A stretch of 64,000 bases of DNA, taken from positions 24,662,156 through 24,726,155 of the forward strand of contig NC_059348.1 of NCBI RefSeq assembly GCF_019703515.2, written 5' to 3'. The notes below the pieces were generated by a model. That model did no database searches. It was not told the origin of the DNA and saw only the letters and a list, made by a program, of their open reading frames with translations. The number at the start of each line of letters is the position of its first letter. The first letter of the stretch is position 1. Shown here one piece after another: positions 44,952 to 56,188 of this stretch. Made by a program: the position numbers and the translations under genes. The stretch is from Myxocyprinus asiaticus. Its lineage: Eukaryota > Chordata > Actinopteri > Cypriniformes > Catostomidae.

Positions 44952-46240
44952 TTGCCGCATGCCCAAGTGGCTGCGTTATCCAAGAGTTCAGCAAAAGAGC
45001 GGTTTCCTTGTTCCCTGGGTCACATACCCAGTTCGCACGGCTGTCATCACGACTACCGTCCACCATTCCATTTTGGCAGGTTTGGCGCTCCAGCGGCGGT
45101 CTCCCCACCCCTGCGCGCCCAGATGTGGCACAAAGTCTCCACGGGTCACGAGGACAGGCCTCTTCCTCCCCCGTCTCAGGCTGTTCCGGGGGTTGTCACA
45201 AGGAGCCAGGTAAGTGCTTTGATGTCTCTGACCACAGCACGGCCACGACACGGCATGGCACCTCAGGCTCCGCCCCGCCGCAAGGCCCCACCCACCAGTA
45301 CGTCTGACGAGATTGTCCCCTTGGTCCCCCTCGCCCGGAGCTTGGATGCATGGCCTGCGCTTTCCAACCCGTTGAGATGGCAGGTCCGGACTGTCCGACT
45401 CGGCTACGCGATTCAGTTCGCCAGGCGTCTGCCCAGGTTCAGCGGCGTCCACTTCACCTTGATGAAGGGCGAGAATGCTGCTACCTTGCACGCGGAAATC
45501 GCTACCCTCCTACGGAAGGGTGCGATAGAGCCTGTCCCTCCGGCCGAGATGAAGAAGGGGTTTTACAGCCCCTACTTCATTGTACCGAAGAAAGGCGGTG
45601 GTTTGCGGCCAATCTTGGACCTACAAGTACTGAACCGGACTTTACACAGACTCCCGTTCAAGATGATGACACAAAAATGCATTCTAGCGAGTGTCTGGCA
45701 TCTAGATTGGTTCACGGCGGTAGACCTGAAGGACGCGTACTTCCACGTCTCGATTTTACCTTGACACAAACCCTTCCTGCGGTTTGCATTCAAGGGTCGG
45801 GTGTATCAGTACAAGGTCCTCCCTTTCGGCCTGTCCTTGTCCCCTTGCGTCATCACGAAGGTCACAGAGGCAGCCCTTGCCCCGTTTAGGGAAGTGGGCA
45901 TTCGCATCCTCAACTATCTCAACGAATGGCTAATCCAAGCTCACTCTTGGGATGTGTTTTGCACACAGGAACCTGGTGCTCTCGCACCTCAGCCGACTAG
46001 GGCTTCGGGTCAATTGGGGAAAGAGCAAGCTCCTCCCGGTTCAGAGCATCTCTTTTCTCGGCTTGGAGTTGGACTCAGTCTCGATGATGGCGCGCCTCAC
46101 GAACGAGCGCGCGCAGTTGGTTCTGACCTGTTTGAAGGCATTCAGACAGAAGACAGCGGTTCCACTGAAACTGTTTCAGAGGATACTGGGGCATATGGCA
46201 TCCTCAGCGGTGGCCACTCCGCTCGGGTTGATGCATATGA
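44952..46240 (+). pseudogene. DIRS reverse transcriptase, copy 3, catalytic box mutated
   Basis: An open frame of 270 residues (44952-45764) holds the fingers and first palm motifs: GAIEPVPPAEMKKGFYSPYF, KKGGGLRPILDLQVLN and AVDLKDAYFHVSILP. It ends in the same TGA seen in copy 2. Bases 45770-45960 read YQYKVLPFGLSLSP and then REVGIRILNYLNEWLIQAHS. The catalytic YLDDW box of copy 2 is YLNEW here, so both Asp residues are lost. The thumb region continues in another frame (45952-46240) to RILGHMASSAVATPLGLMHM. Confidence 0.85.
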
Positions 46241-46884
46241 GACCGCTTCAGCACTGGCTCCAGACTCGAGTCCCGAGATGGGCATGGCGCCGCGGGACAC
46301 ATCGCGTGGCCATCACACCGGTCTGTCCCCGCCTCTTCAGCCCTTGGACCGACCTCACATTTCTACGTGCAGGTGTTCCCCTAGAGCAGGTCTCCAGGCA
46401 CGTCGTGGTTATGACAGATGCCTCCAAAACAGACTGGGGCACTGTATGCAATGGGAACGTAGCCGCCGGCTCCTGGACGGGCCTGCGGCTGCATAGGCAC
46501 ATCAATTGCCTCGAGCTGTTGGCAATTCTGCTCGCCCTGTGGAGGTTTCGGCCATTGATCCATGGCATGCATGTGTTAGTTCGGACAGACAACACGGCAA
46601 CGGTGGCATGCATCAACCGCCAAGGCGGTTTACGCTCCCATTGTATGTCACAACTCGCCTGCCGTCTCCTCCTCCGGAGTCAGCAACACCTCAAGTCGCT
46701 GCGAGCCACTCACATCCTGGGCGACCTCAACACTGCAGTGGACTCACTGTCACGACAGGCTACCCTCAGGAGAGAGTGGAGACTCCACCCTCAGGTGGTC
46801 CAGCTGATTTGGAGTCGATTCGGGCAGGCAGAGGTAGACCTGTTCGCTTCCCAAGAATCCTCCCACTGCCCGCTCTGGTACTGA
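46241..46884 (+). pseudogene. DIRS RNase H domain, copy 3
   Basis: Continues in the same frame as the RT thumb: VVVMTDASKTDWGTVCNG (first Asp of RNase H), GLRLHRHINCLELLAILLAL (the E-L block), VLVRTDNTATVACINRQGG (the second Asp block) and HILGDLNTAVDSLSR (the last block, where related elements commonly read G-x-x-N-x-x-AD-x-LSR). It ends EVDLFASQESSHCPLWY. The D-E-D core is visible. Copies 1 and 2 lack this domain, so this is the only full RNase H in the window. Confidence 0.8.
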
Positions 46885-48195
46885 CCGAGGCACCTCTCAG
46901 TATAGACGCGCTGGCACAAAGCTGGCCCCCTGGACTACGCAAATATGCGTTTCCCTCAGTGAGCCTACTTACACAGACCCTGTGCAAGGTCAGGGAGGAC
47001 GAGGAGCAGGTCATCCTGGTAACAACCTACTGGCTCACCCAGACATGGTTCTTGGACCTCACACTCCTCACGACAGCCCCCCCCCTGACGAATTCCCCTG
47101 AGGAAGGACCTTCTTCCTCAGCATTGTGGGCACCATCTGGCACCCACGACCAGACCTCTGGAATCTCCATGTCTGGCCCCTTAATGGGACGCGGAAGACT
47201 TAAGTGGCCTACCACCCGCAGTGGTAGACACGATCACACAGGCTAGGGCCCCCTCTACGAGGTGCCTGTATGCCTTGAAGTGGCGTCTGTTCGCTAAGTG
47301 GTGTTATTCCCAACACGAAGACCCCCAGAGATGCGCAGTCGGATCGGTGCTTTCCTTCCTGCAGGAGATGTTGGAAGGGCGGCTGTCCCCCTCCACCTTG
47401 AAGGTGTATGTAGCCGCTATAGCGTCACACCATGACACAGTGGACATAAGTCCTTAGGGAAGCATGACTTGATCATCAGGTTCCTGAGAGGTGCCAGGAG
47501 GTTGAATCCCTTCAGATTGTGCCTCATTCCCTCATGAGACCTTTCTGTAGTTCTTCATGGTCTACGGAGAGCCCCCTTTGAGCCCCTGCAGTCAGCTGAG
47601 CGTAAGGCACTCTCTTTAAAGACTGCCCTCCTGACTGCGCTCACTTCCATCAAGAGGGTAGGAGACCTGCAAGTGTTCTGTGTCAGCGAAATGTGCCTGG
47701 AGTTCGGTCCGGGCTACTCTCACATGATCCTGTGACCCTGACCGGGCTATGTGCCCAAGGTTCCCATGACCCCTTTTAGGGATCAGGTGGTGAACCTGCA
47801 AGCGCGAGGAGGCAGACCCAGCCCTGATGTTACTGTGTCCGGTGCGCACTTTACACATCTATTTGGATCGCATGCAGAGCTTTAGAGTCTCTGAGCAGCT
47901 CTCTGTCTGCTTTGGTGGACAGTGGAAAGGAAACGCTGTCTCCAAGCAGAGGATCGCCCACTGGGTCATTGATGCCATAACAATGGCATATCACGGCCAG
48001 GACGTGCTGCCCCCAGCAGGGCTATGAGCCCATTCTCCCAGGAGTGTGGCGGCCTCCTGGGCCTTGACCAGTGGCACCTCTCTAACAGACATTTGCAGAG
48101 CAGCGGGCTGGGCAACACCCAACACCTTTGCAAGGTTCTACAATCTCCGGGTGGAACCAGTTTCATCCCATGTAGTAGCAGGCACAAGCAGGTAA
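46885..48195 (+). pseudogene. DIRS tyrosine recombinase, copy 3
   Basis: Linker at 46960-47200 (LLTQTLCKVREDEEQVILVT), then the core-binding part at 47221-47457 (ITQARAPSTRCLYALKWRLF, LSPSTLKVYVAAIASHHDTV). A 2-base deletion after GTGGACA breaks the frame. The catalytic part resumes at 47827-48027 and, after a stop in the GL-AHS segment, continues to 48195. It reads AHSPRSVAASW (HxxR kept as HSPR) and WATPNTFARFYNLRVEPV (Tyr kept). Confidence 0.8.
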
Positions 48196-48953
48196 GTCTG
48201 GGACAGCTGGCCGGGTGTATCGCTTGCGCATAGCGCCTTTCACCTCCCCTGAGCTGAAGACGTGTGCTGTTGACTCCCAGTAGTATTCACAAACTGTGTT
48301 CCCTGGATGACTTCCTCCGAGCCCTGTGGCAGACAAGTTTGCAGAGAAACTCGCTGCCGGCACAGTACATGTGCTAACTAAGCCCTGTACTGGGGTAGGT
48401 GCTCCGCATGTGTTGGTTCCCCATAGGTAACCCCATGTGATGTATATCTTCCACTAATTTGTTTCCCTGTTGGTAAACTGCGTCTTCCTTGGGCAGAGGC
48501 CCCTCTGCCCCAGTCACCATGTTTGTAGAAACTCCTCCCCCGTAGGGTAGGACCTACCATGGGACTTCTCCACATGACATACTTCTGACAAGGCTCAGCA
48601 AGACCATGTGACGTATTTCCACTCAAAATACCCCCCCCCCCCCGGGTGGGGTGTGGTATCTGCGGTGCCTTCCCCTTGGGAGTGACACCCCCCCGATGTG
48701 GACCTGGTGGCCCCAGTCTGTTAACTCTTTTTTGGGGAGAGACAAAAAAGAGAGGATAAGAGGCCATGACTGGGCTAGCCTGTCTCTATCTTTTGGGCAG
48801 TCGACTTGTCCCTGAAGGGCCACAACGCTGGACTACCCGCTGAAATAGCCGGGACCTTGTCTGCAAATACCACTCTCCAATTTTCATTGGCCTTTTTTCA
48901 AAGACCAGAGGTGTTTCGGGGTCCCAAGAGTGACCCCTAGTGTCACTACATCT

Positions 48954-49007
48954 ACCGCAGACATAGCAAAATGCATCTGCCGGATGCTTGCAGCCTCTTG
49001 ATGCCAT
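48954..49007 (-). pseudogene. Gene of the TIR element, 5' segment (first 18 codons)
   Basis: ATG at 49007-49005, reading MASRGCKHPADAFCYVCG, with a C-x2-C pair. DIRS copy 3 follows immediately at 48953. The same gene resumes at 43547. The start is supported by the position just inside the terminal repeat and by the known family N-terminus. Confidence 0.7.
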
Positions 49008-49161
49008 CTCAGAAAAATGCAGATATGTATCCACTTAGGCAGCTGGAACTAAACTGAACTGGTGGGCTTAAGGCCCCTGTATTTATACTACTATTTATAT
49101 TACTGGAAAGTTCTAGAAGTTACTCCAAGTTTACTCAGCACTGAATCTATCTGGAATGTTC
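49008..49161 (-). promoter_or_regulatory. Leader of the TIR element gene
   Basis: Between the right terminal repeat and the ATG, on the minus strand, lie repeated TTCTAGAA/TTCCAGAA-like boxes (49110-49170) and a TATAAATA sequence near 49080-49090. Possible promoter; inference only. Confidence 0.35.
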
Positions 49162-49299
49162 TGGAAAATAGGTACATTTCAAAATATCACTGCCCTGGTC
49201 ACAAAAGCAAAGTTTGTGGGGAATAATAGCCATTTTCTATACTTTTGAGGCATAAGCAATTAGGAAATAACACTTACTACCCAGGAACCAAAAAAATTT

Positions 49300-49500
49300 A
49301 ATCATGAAATATACTAAAACTAGACCACTCAGGTCACCCAACACTGAAACGATATGAGTCAGCCTTTAGTCATCATGGTTCCAAGATATGGAACTGACAG
49401 CCTGACATCCTACAAGCAGATCATTTACTTAGAAATTTTAAGAAGCATCTCAAAGTGCACTTGTTTATGAGGGCTATTCCGAAAACTTTTTTATTCTCTT
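49300..49500 (+). pseudogene. Non-LTR retrotransposon, 3' part of the split copy
   Basis: The degraded frames carry VPRYGTDSL and SKCTCL, the usual C-terminal tail of Rex1/CR1-like proteins (compare the fish pattern of a precursor ending at a short helix before the stop). It continues the fragment at 41930-42535 in sense and order. Confidence 0.5.
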
Positions 49501-49748
49501 CTTAATCAGATTTGAATTTTCTTTTTCTTTCTATTGATTTCAATTTTCCTATCTCCTTGCAAATGTAAGTAAATGTGTTTATATCCCTGATATTGTGTTG
49601 ACATATGGCAACACATAATTTTCCTTTCCATTTGCACTATTCAGAAAACATAGGCTACACCAAATTGTATTATTGGAATTAAAAGGACAGTCTCTAAACT
49701 AATAATATATAAGCCACATGACATTTGGTTTTTTGTTTGAGTCACCCT

Positions 49749-50469
49749 TAAGCCCCTTTCACAAAGCAAGCAACACAGAGTGACAAAGTGACAGGAAGCA
49801 ATTCATTTTAAATGAGAGCACACTACTTCTGGCGACACGAGCGACAGTGACCGTTGGCGTTAAGATCTGGGTGCAGTGAGTGATATGACAAAGTTGAGAA
49901 AAGTGAACTTTATGCAAATGATGAGTGACATTCGGGAGTGACTTCCCATGGGACAGAAGGCAGCGCAGCTCACGTCATCCGTTGACGTACTGGAGTGGAA
50001 TGCAGGCAAGACAAAGAAGTTATAATGTTGTGAGGGATTTCACTACTCTTTATCATATGTCTGTAACCACATGTATGGATATAATAAAACAATGATGCAT
50101 GTTAAACCCGTGTCAGATACTATCCGCATTCGGAGTGAGTTTGATTCATTTTTTTAATAGATTGTTCGTCTTGTTTAATAATATGGTGCAATGAGCACTG
50201 CTGCAGGTTATATAAAATGCTCCCCTGCAGAATGCTTATTTTTAGAGGCAAAGAGAACTGATTCCTTGTCAAATTAGATTTTAAGATTTTAGATCTTAAT
50301 TTTACTGGCAGTATCATCTGTAATCACCATTTCAAAAATGACTATGGCCAGACATGCAGTCTACCAATAATGTTAGAGCAGCATCAATAGTAACGCCCAC
50401 TAATGTCTTGATAGTACAGAGACCAGCAACACCAAGCAACAATGCCATTGGCTGTGTGAATGGGGCTTT
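49749..50469. mobile_element. Non-autonomous inverted-repeat transposon
   Basis: Left AAGCCCCTTTCACAAAGCAA and right GGCTGTGTGAATGGGGCTTT are imperfect inverted ends. 721 bases, no coding. The target duplication is not clear. Confidence 0.55.
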
Positions 50470-51884
50470 GCAAGGAAGATATGTGCTAAAGTGCATCTGG
50501 ACTTTATTACAGCATCTTTGATATGTTAAAAAGATGCAGTGGTTCACAGATCAAAATTTTCTAATATTAATGTTGCCATATGGCCAGTGGTGTAACTACA
50601 GGCAGTGCAGGATGTGCAGCAGCAGAGGGGGGCCAGACAGGTGATTTGCACTGGGGCCTGTAAGATCCAAATTACATCACTAAATTTGCCAAAAGTATTG
50701 TTGCCATATGTCAATTCAGCACCACAGTGGAATTACAGTAATACATTTCCTTATTAGGAATTTTTATAGATAGCGGTTTCAATTATATTACAGAAGTTAT
50801 TTATTTATTTGCAAGTGTTTATAGTAGGTCTAAATTAGGTAGGTCTAAATTATGATTTAATTTATGAAAATTAACACAGTTATATTGTACAGAGAGGCCA
50901 TGAAGAGTGAACAGTTGACTACAATAAGGATCAGCAAGGCTTTTAAGAGCAATATTAAAGTAAAAATAATAAATATTCACTTAATATGAGTTTTTTAGGA
51001 GTTCCAAATGTACACATATATTAATTTAAATAAACATATGAGTAGAATTGGAAGAGAAATTGATAAGAATTAGTTTTGTGGCCATTTTCTGATATAGTAT
51101 AGAATTGCCACATGGCAGCGTTTCCCCAAATTTTCCCACTGTTTTGGTAAAACAATCTATGTTTACTTTTGTTATCCACAATATTACAATAACCCATGAT
51201 GCTTTTGCGCAAATTATGGGTGCAACTTCCGGTAATTATGACTAAGCTTGCTTTATACAAGCAATAATAAGCATTTACAAAACTTGGGTGTCACATGCAA
51301 TCTAATGTATAACCAAATAATGTAATTATTCTCCCTCATCCCATGACCATCGAATAGAAGGAAACATGAAAAAGTGGTCACAAATTGCTAACAGCATTAC
51401 TAACATCTTTACCCATAGCATCATGAACATGAACAGAGCATGAACAACCACAAAAAACGTTGTGATTACATGTCTATAAATGTTCAAATACAGCTACATT
51501 TATTGTTGGTAGTGTTTTATCATGTATATATTACAACCTGCAGTATAAGTATGTTCAATATCTGCACTTTTACTAAAGAAACCACATTTTGTTTTCTCCA
51601 TCACTCTGCAATGCAAAAATGGCAATAAACAGCGTTTTCTAGAATTTATAGTACAGAATGTTTTTTATTCATTTACATTTAGCCCTATTCACTTAGCTTA
51701 TGCTTTTCAAGGTGACTTGATTGCAAATTCAAACACAAGTGATAAATCAAATAAGCAACAATATTAGCTGTGCTGTGACACCACAGACCACAAATATAAT
51801 TTTGAGCAATTTTGATAATTTTCACTTTCTTTGTATAGAAAAAGATGTAATGAATGTGAATAGTGACTGATGCTAACATTCTGC

Positions 51885-51996
51885 CTAACATCTCCTTTAA
51901 TGTTCCACAGAAGAAAGTAAGTCATAGGGGTTTGGAAAAAACATGAAGTTGAGTAAATGATGACAGAACTTTAATTTTTGGGTGAACTATCCCTAA
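51885..51996 (-). repeat. GGGATAGTTCACCC-family fragment, inverted
   Basis: TTCCACAGAAGAAAGTAAGT at the left, GGGTGAACTATCCCTAAA at the right. Confidence 0.7.
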
Positions 51997-52859
51997 ACAG
52001 ATGGTTGGACTGATTCAGTCCACAAAGGAGATGGAGGTACAATGTGTTCCCGTAACCCGCTATTGACACTGATTCAACTGTAGTGTGGTGAGGAATTGGC
52101 CACTTCACAATTTCTCCTATTACTACAAGCCAGCACTCTGCTATTATGTGTGGGTGTGATTAAATACTTTTGCCACCCAGAACTACCAGGCACTTGCAAA
52201 ACTTAATTTCCGCACATAATGAGAGTGTTTTGATTTATTTATTTAAAAAGAGATTTCAGAGGCTGTGGCATCATATTGAGATAATGGGTTTATTTGCACT
52301 AACAACTTGTTCAGAGCCATGTTGTAAATTGCAATTTGCTCTGAGATTGTTGCTGCTCCTTGGCTACAGCAGCACTGTGTGAGCATAGCCGTTAGTAAAC
52401 TCCTTATTAAGGACTGATTAGAATGGACTACTTAATGCACTACTTAAAGCATGAAGCTTGCACCTGGAATGCTGCATCTGGTATAAAACAGAAATAACAC
52501 AGCATATGAAAGTATGCTTTTACCCAAGCCATGCTTGTTCAGATGATGATGCTATGGAGCTTAGAAGTGGTTTAGTCTATTCAATAATGTTATTCACTGT
52601 AGCTCTCAAATCTAATGTGCTTATTCAAATTTGGCACATTGTATCAAACATGATGTTACATACCATATTTGGTTCTACACGAACGTGTATGAGACTTCAG
52701 AGCTGCAGCGGATTAGAACATAATCAGTGAATAATGACTTAATTTTCCATTTGTTCCTCACTCAAGTTATCATATATGGTCCTGAAGACTTGAAAGAAAT
52801 TGCATAGAGTCATATGGACACTACAAACACTGTATTAGGTGGTGAATAGTAGCGGTTAC

Positions 52860-53002
52860 CTGCAGGACAGAGGCTCCAGCATGGAGGAACTGCAATCCAG
52901 ACTCAGCTGAGTCAATGCCACCAGTGGCCAGGATGGGGAAGCCAGGAAGTGCTCTGGCTATAGCTGAAACAGCACGCAGAGCAATGGGACGAATTGCATT
53001 GC
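52860..53002 (-). CDS. DPYD: DPYD exon 19 equivalent: FMN-barrel phosphate-binding region
   Basis: 143 bases. The acceptor TTCGGGATAG precedes GC AAT; the first two bases complete a Gly codon split with the previous exon. The donor GTAACCGC follows CTGCAG. The 47 complete codons start [20 protein letters not shown] and end [13 protein letters not shown], with the [10 protein letters not shown] loop between. The Gly-rich ATGGIDS loop is where class 1A/2 dihydroorotate-dehydrogenase-type barrels hold the FMN phosphate. As I recall, human exon 19 has the same length, and the sequence is close to identical. The Gln at the end joins to VCSAVQNQ at 39578. This is the most conserved of the five exons. 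Confidence 0.96.
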
Positions 53003-54944
53003 CTATCCCGAATACAAGAGAGAAGGGGAAAAAACACTTAAAAATGTAATTTTCTTTTCAGTTTATACAGATCACAAAATCCAACTTGCAGTCAGGGCAC
53101 ATCATTGTTTCATATTGCTTCAAAAATAACAGTGGTGATTGCATTAAGACTACACAGGAAGCAGACCTTCAATTAAATAAGAAATGCAGCAATGACATGT
53201 TTAATATACAGTATGTAGAAATATCTATATTAATGACTTATTACTCTGTGCACTTCAATATATTAGCGAACAAATGTGTAAAATATCAGACATCACTATC
53301 ACATTGTTCTTCAAGTAATGTAATCCACATTTCTTCTACATGATTTTATGTCCATTGAAGTAAGTGGATGCAAAGTCCATACAGCGCTCTTTAAGCCTTG
53401 CTTTAATGGTGGTCTATAGGAGACACCTGTTCCATTCAAATCAGTGGCACAAAGATAGATATTGATTGGACGAGAGGCTTTAAACACTTCTTTTTGAGTC
53501 CCGCCTGGATGCAGAGCTTCTCTGGGGTCCATGAGAGATGCATGAGCATTATTTGCACTGGATTGTATTGGACATGGGCTTTCAGTCTGTAATGATATTG
53601 GGTCTTTGTTTTTGTGCTTGACTTTGAACACCTCTCATTTTGAAGGTCTTGTGCATTGCTGTAGTTGTATTTTTGTTTTTGGTGTCTTCCTTGATTGTTC
53701 CCAGGTGTGACTTGTCATTAGTTTCATTAACCTCATTAGTCTCTGTGCATATAATGTAAGCCCTCATGTTTACCTTAGGGCTCCAAAAAACATTAGTCTG
53801 TGTTTCCCCACTTTTGAAAAGCACCAGCCACAACTGGTTAGGATGCTGCCTTAGAAGGCAGGGCCTATGTAGGCACTAGGCAGCAAGACAGCTCACTCGC
53901 TTTTGGAACAGAGCTACTGTTTGTACAGGTGTTTGAACATACTGTAGGCAGTACCACAACTCTCCCCACCTCTCCTCCCTGTCACATTCTCTCTTTTCTT
54001 CTCTCAGTATGGCAGGATTCCCTAATGAAAGCGGAGCAGCTTCCTGATCATCCAGACAGATGGAAGTGTTTATCACATTATATTTAACCTTATTTTCCCA
54101 GCAGGCTCCCATTCATTGATCACAGCCGTACGTTTGTCCACATTCATTTTGTCAGCTCGGCTCAAAACTCCACTTCCACCATTTGATGGCTCAAGACAGC
54201 TTTCTTTTTTAGCCACACTCTGGCGTACTAAATGATCCTCATCACCCACACTATTCCCAAATTGGGGAGATAAATTGAATCACAGCACATATTTTTTTGC
54301 ATCCCCATGCCGCATGGTTAATTATATACATATGGGCACTTCCCTGAGCCTCTGGTATTTCCTGCCGCCCTCACTCTTTTCTGCTATACCACCTGTTGGC
54401 TGAATGGATAGCACATCAAGTAGAATGTCATCTCTGCTCTGTTATGACAACTTAATATCATAAAGGCACATCACTCTGCTCACAATGTATGCCATTTGGG
54501 TGTGATTTAGAGATGGGGGGTTTCAGCTTACTACAGCTTAAGTCACAAGGCTGCATCATTCTTTACCATCTGCATAAGTCAAATATGCATTGAGGTAGTA
54601 ATGTCTCGGTAAGACAGCAAAATTTGTGACATCTGGCTGAGGGTGCACTTGCTATGGCTGGGCCCCAAACCTAAGACAGCTGCCATGCTGCTCAGTCAGT
54701 CAATGACTTTACAGGCTTTTGTGAAGCATTGTATGAAGGACCCTCATAAGGAAACTGGTACCAGATAGGCTTACAAGGGACTAAAACTAGAGGTCTTTTA
54801 TTTCAAGGCCAACAAAGGACAAAAAGATCTTCAAGCAAAAAGTGAAAAGTGACAGTGACATCTAGGATGTATACATTACAGGGACTGTACAGCATCACAC
54901 CACCACTGCAAATCAGACACCTGAATCATTTCTGTGCTTGACTA

Positions 54945-55095
54945 CAACATGTGTCTCGATGGCAAATAATAATGCTCTTCTCCATCATTTGATCTTCATT
55001 TGATGACTAACTGCTGCCATGATCAAAAGAAAATATACACAAAAAACATCTCCTTTTAATGAAATTCTTAATAATTGCACCAGGCACAAGATTGT
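54945..55095 (+). repeat. Local direct duplication, unit 1
   Basis: ATGCTCTTCTCCATCATTTG and CTAACTGCTGCCATGATCAA, then AATAATTGCACCAGGCA, all repeated in order at 55855-56005. Confidence 0.8.
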
Positions 55096-55854
55096 AGGAT
55101 ATCTTAGGCAGCTAAGCATACATCTATGCTGCCTTCAAAAATTGCCAAAATCAAGGCATCTTAGAAGACAGGATGTTACACATATATTGGATTCAAACGT
55201 GCCTTCCTACCTCTATATATTGCCTGTAAAGGCAGAATTTTTCAGATTTTGGATAATACAATTCACATGGACTCTGAAGACAGGCTATTGATAGTGATGT
55301 CACAATCACATTAATATGGACACAAATAGTGCAACAAAGGTTGAGAGGCATCAAAGCACTTGTCGGCTGATGCCAGCAGACACCGATAACATTTTCAGGC
55401 AGCACACCTCCACTCAAGAAGAGCTTCAGTTCTGGGATATTGTTGTGCTGTTATTATGGTACTCACTCTGTCCTTCCCTGCGCTTTGTTCTTGTTCTTTC
55501 ACGCCATCCGTGCTGACAGCTCCTGTTGCTCTGACAATCTCAACATGTCCTTGTCAAACAGGGTCACTCACGCCTGTTTGTCTCCAGTACCTGTGGTGAA
55601 GTTGTCGGCACAAGTTCGCTGCATGTCAATAGCTGCACTGCCAGGTGAAACACTAAACTTAGCTCGGTCAGTCGTTGAGCCACTGGGGGAAATCTATAAG
55701 ATAGATTCCCTCTGTCTCAGCAGTGAGTTCATTGTGAAACCACACTACAACACTAAGAGGGGAGTTCACTAAGAATGAATTTAACTATTAGTGTAGTTTA
55801 TTTAAACATGCTGTGTGCGCTGTATTAGCACCTGATTTGGTTCAGGACCCCAAC

Positions 55855-56005
55855 GTGTGTCTTGATATATATGGCCGATAATGATGCTCTTCTCCATCAT
55901 TTGATCTTCATTTTATGAATAACTGCTGCCATGATCAATAGAAAATGTATATAAACATTTTAATGGAATTCTTTTTAGCATGACAATAATTGCACCAGGC
56001 AAACA
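55855..56005 (+). repeat. Local direct duplication, unit 2
   Basis: About 85-90 percent identical by eye to unit 1, 0.9 kb away in the same orientation. Confidence 0.8.
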
Positions 56006-56188
56006 ATTCCAAGTTTTGTGAACAAGGTGCAATCTAATATGAGCATAATTTACATAGAAAGGAGAAATTCCTGCAGAATAGACCAGCATGAAATTCAATG
56101 CTGGTCCAGGCAGGTTTATGCTATTTAGTACTGGCCTAGCTGGTTTACCTGTATAGCCATGCTGCTCACCAGAAGGTCAGCCAGAATA

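Larger units (their letters stand above)
43551..48953 (+). mobile_element. DIRS-type retrotransposon, copy 3, both outer ends missing
   Basis: Starts inside the leader (equivalent to 11085 of copy 2), so the whole left inverted repeat is gone. It ends within the right inverted repeat at CTAGTGTCACTACATC. The internal complementary region is also deleted near 48822. It is the only copy with gag, RT, RNase H and recombinase in order. It interrupts the gene of the surrounding TIR element, replacing roughly 70 of its codons. Confidence 0.85.
42541..49295 (-). mobile_element. DNA transposon-like element with about 120-base terminal inverted repeats, split by a DIRS
   Basis: The left end (42545-42667) and the right end (49162-49288) are inverted copies: GTTCCTGGGTAGTAAGTGTT, then TTTGCTTTTGTGACCAGG, then AGTGATATTTTGAAATGTAC. 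The element carries its own gene on the minus strand (49007-48954, then 43547 to about 42830). It is inserted in a LINE and is in turn interrupted by DIRS copy 3. I do not know a superfamily name for it; long terminal repeats plus a gene support a DNA transposon. Confidence 0.7.
39579..52859 (-). other. DPYD: DPYD intron 19 (about 13.3 kb)
   Basis: Donor GTAACC at 52859 and acceptor AG at 39580-39579. It contains the CpG-rich block, the three-layer transposon nest and smaller repeats listed separately. Stretches 39579-40269 (a fold-back fragment near 40010-40150), 41223-41929, 49501-49748, 50470-51889 and 51997-52859 show no gene. Confidence 0.8.

Noticed and set aside
54540..54760. Possible conserved non-coding element
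   Set aside because: No second copy or motif here; conservation cannot be judged from one sequence.
55440..55772. 110-residue open frame in intron 18
   Set aside because: No motif; the overlapping minus-strand frame is similar in length, suggesting chance.
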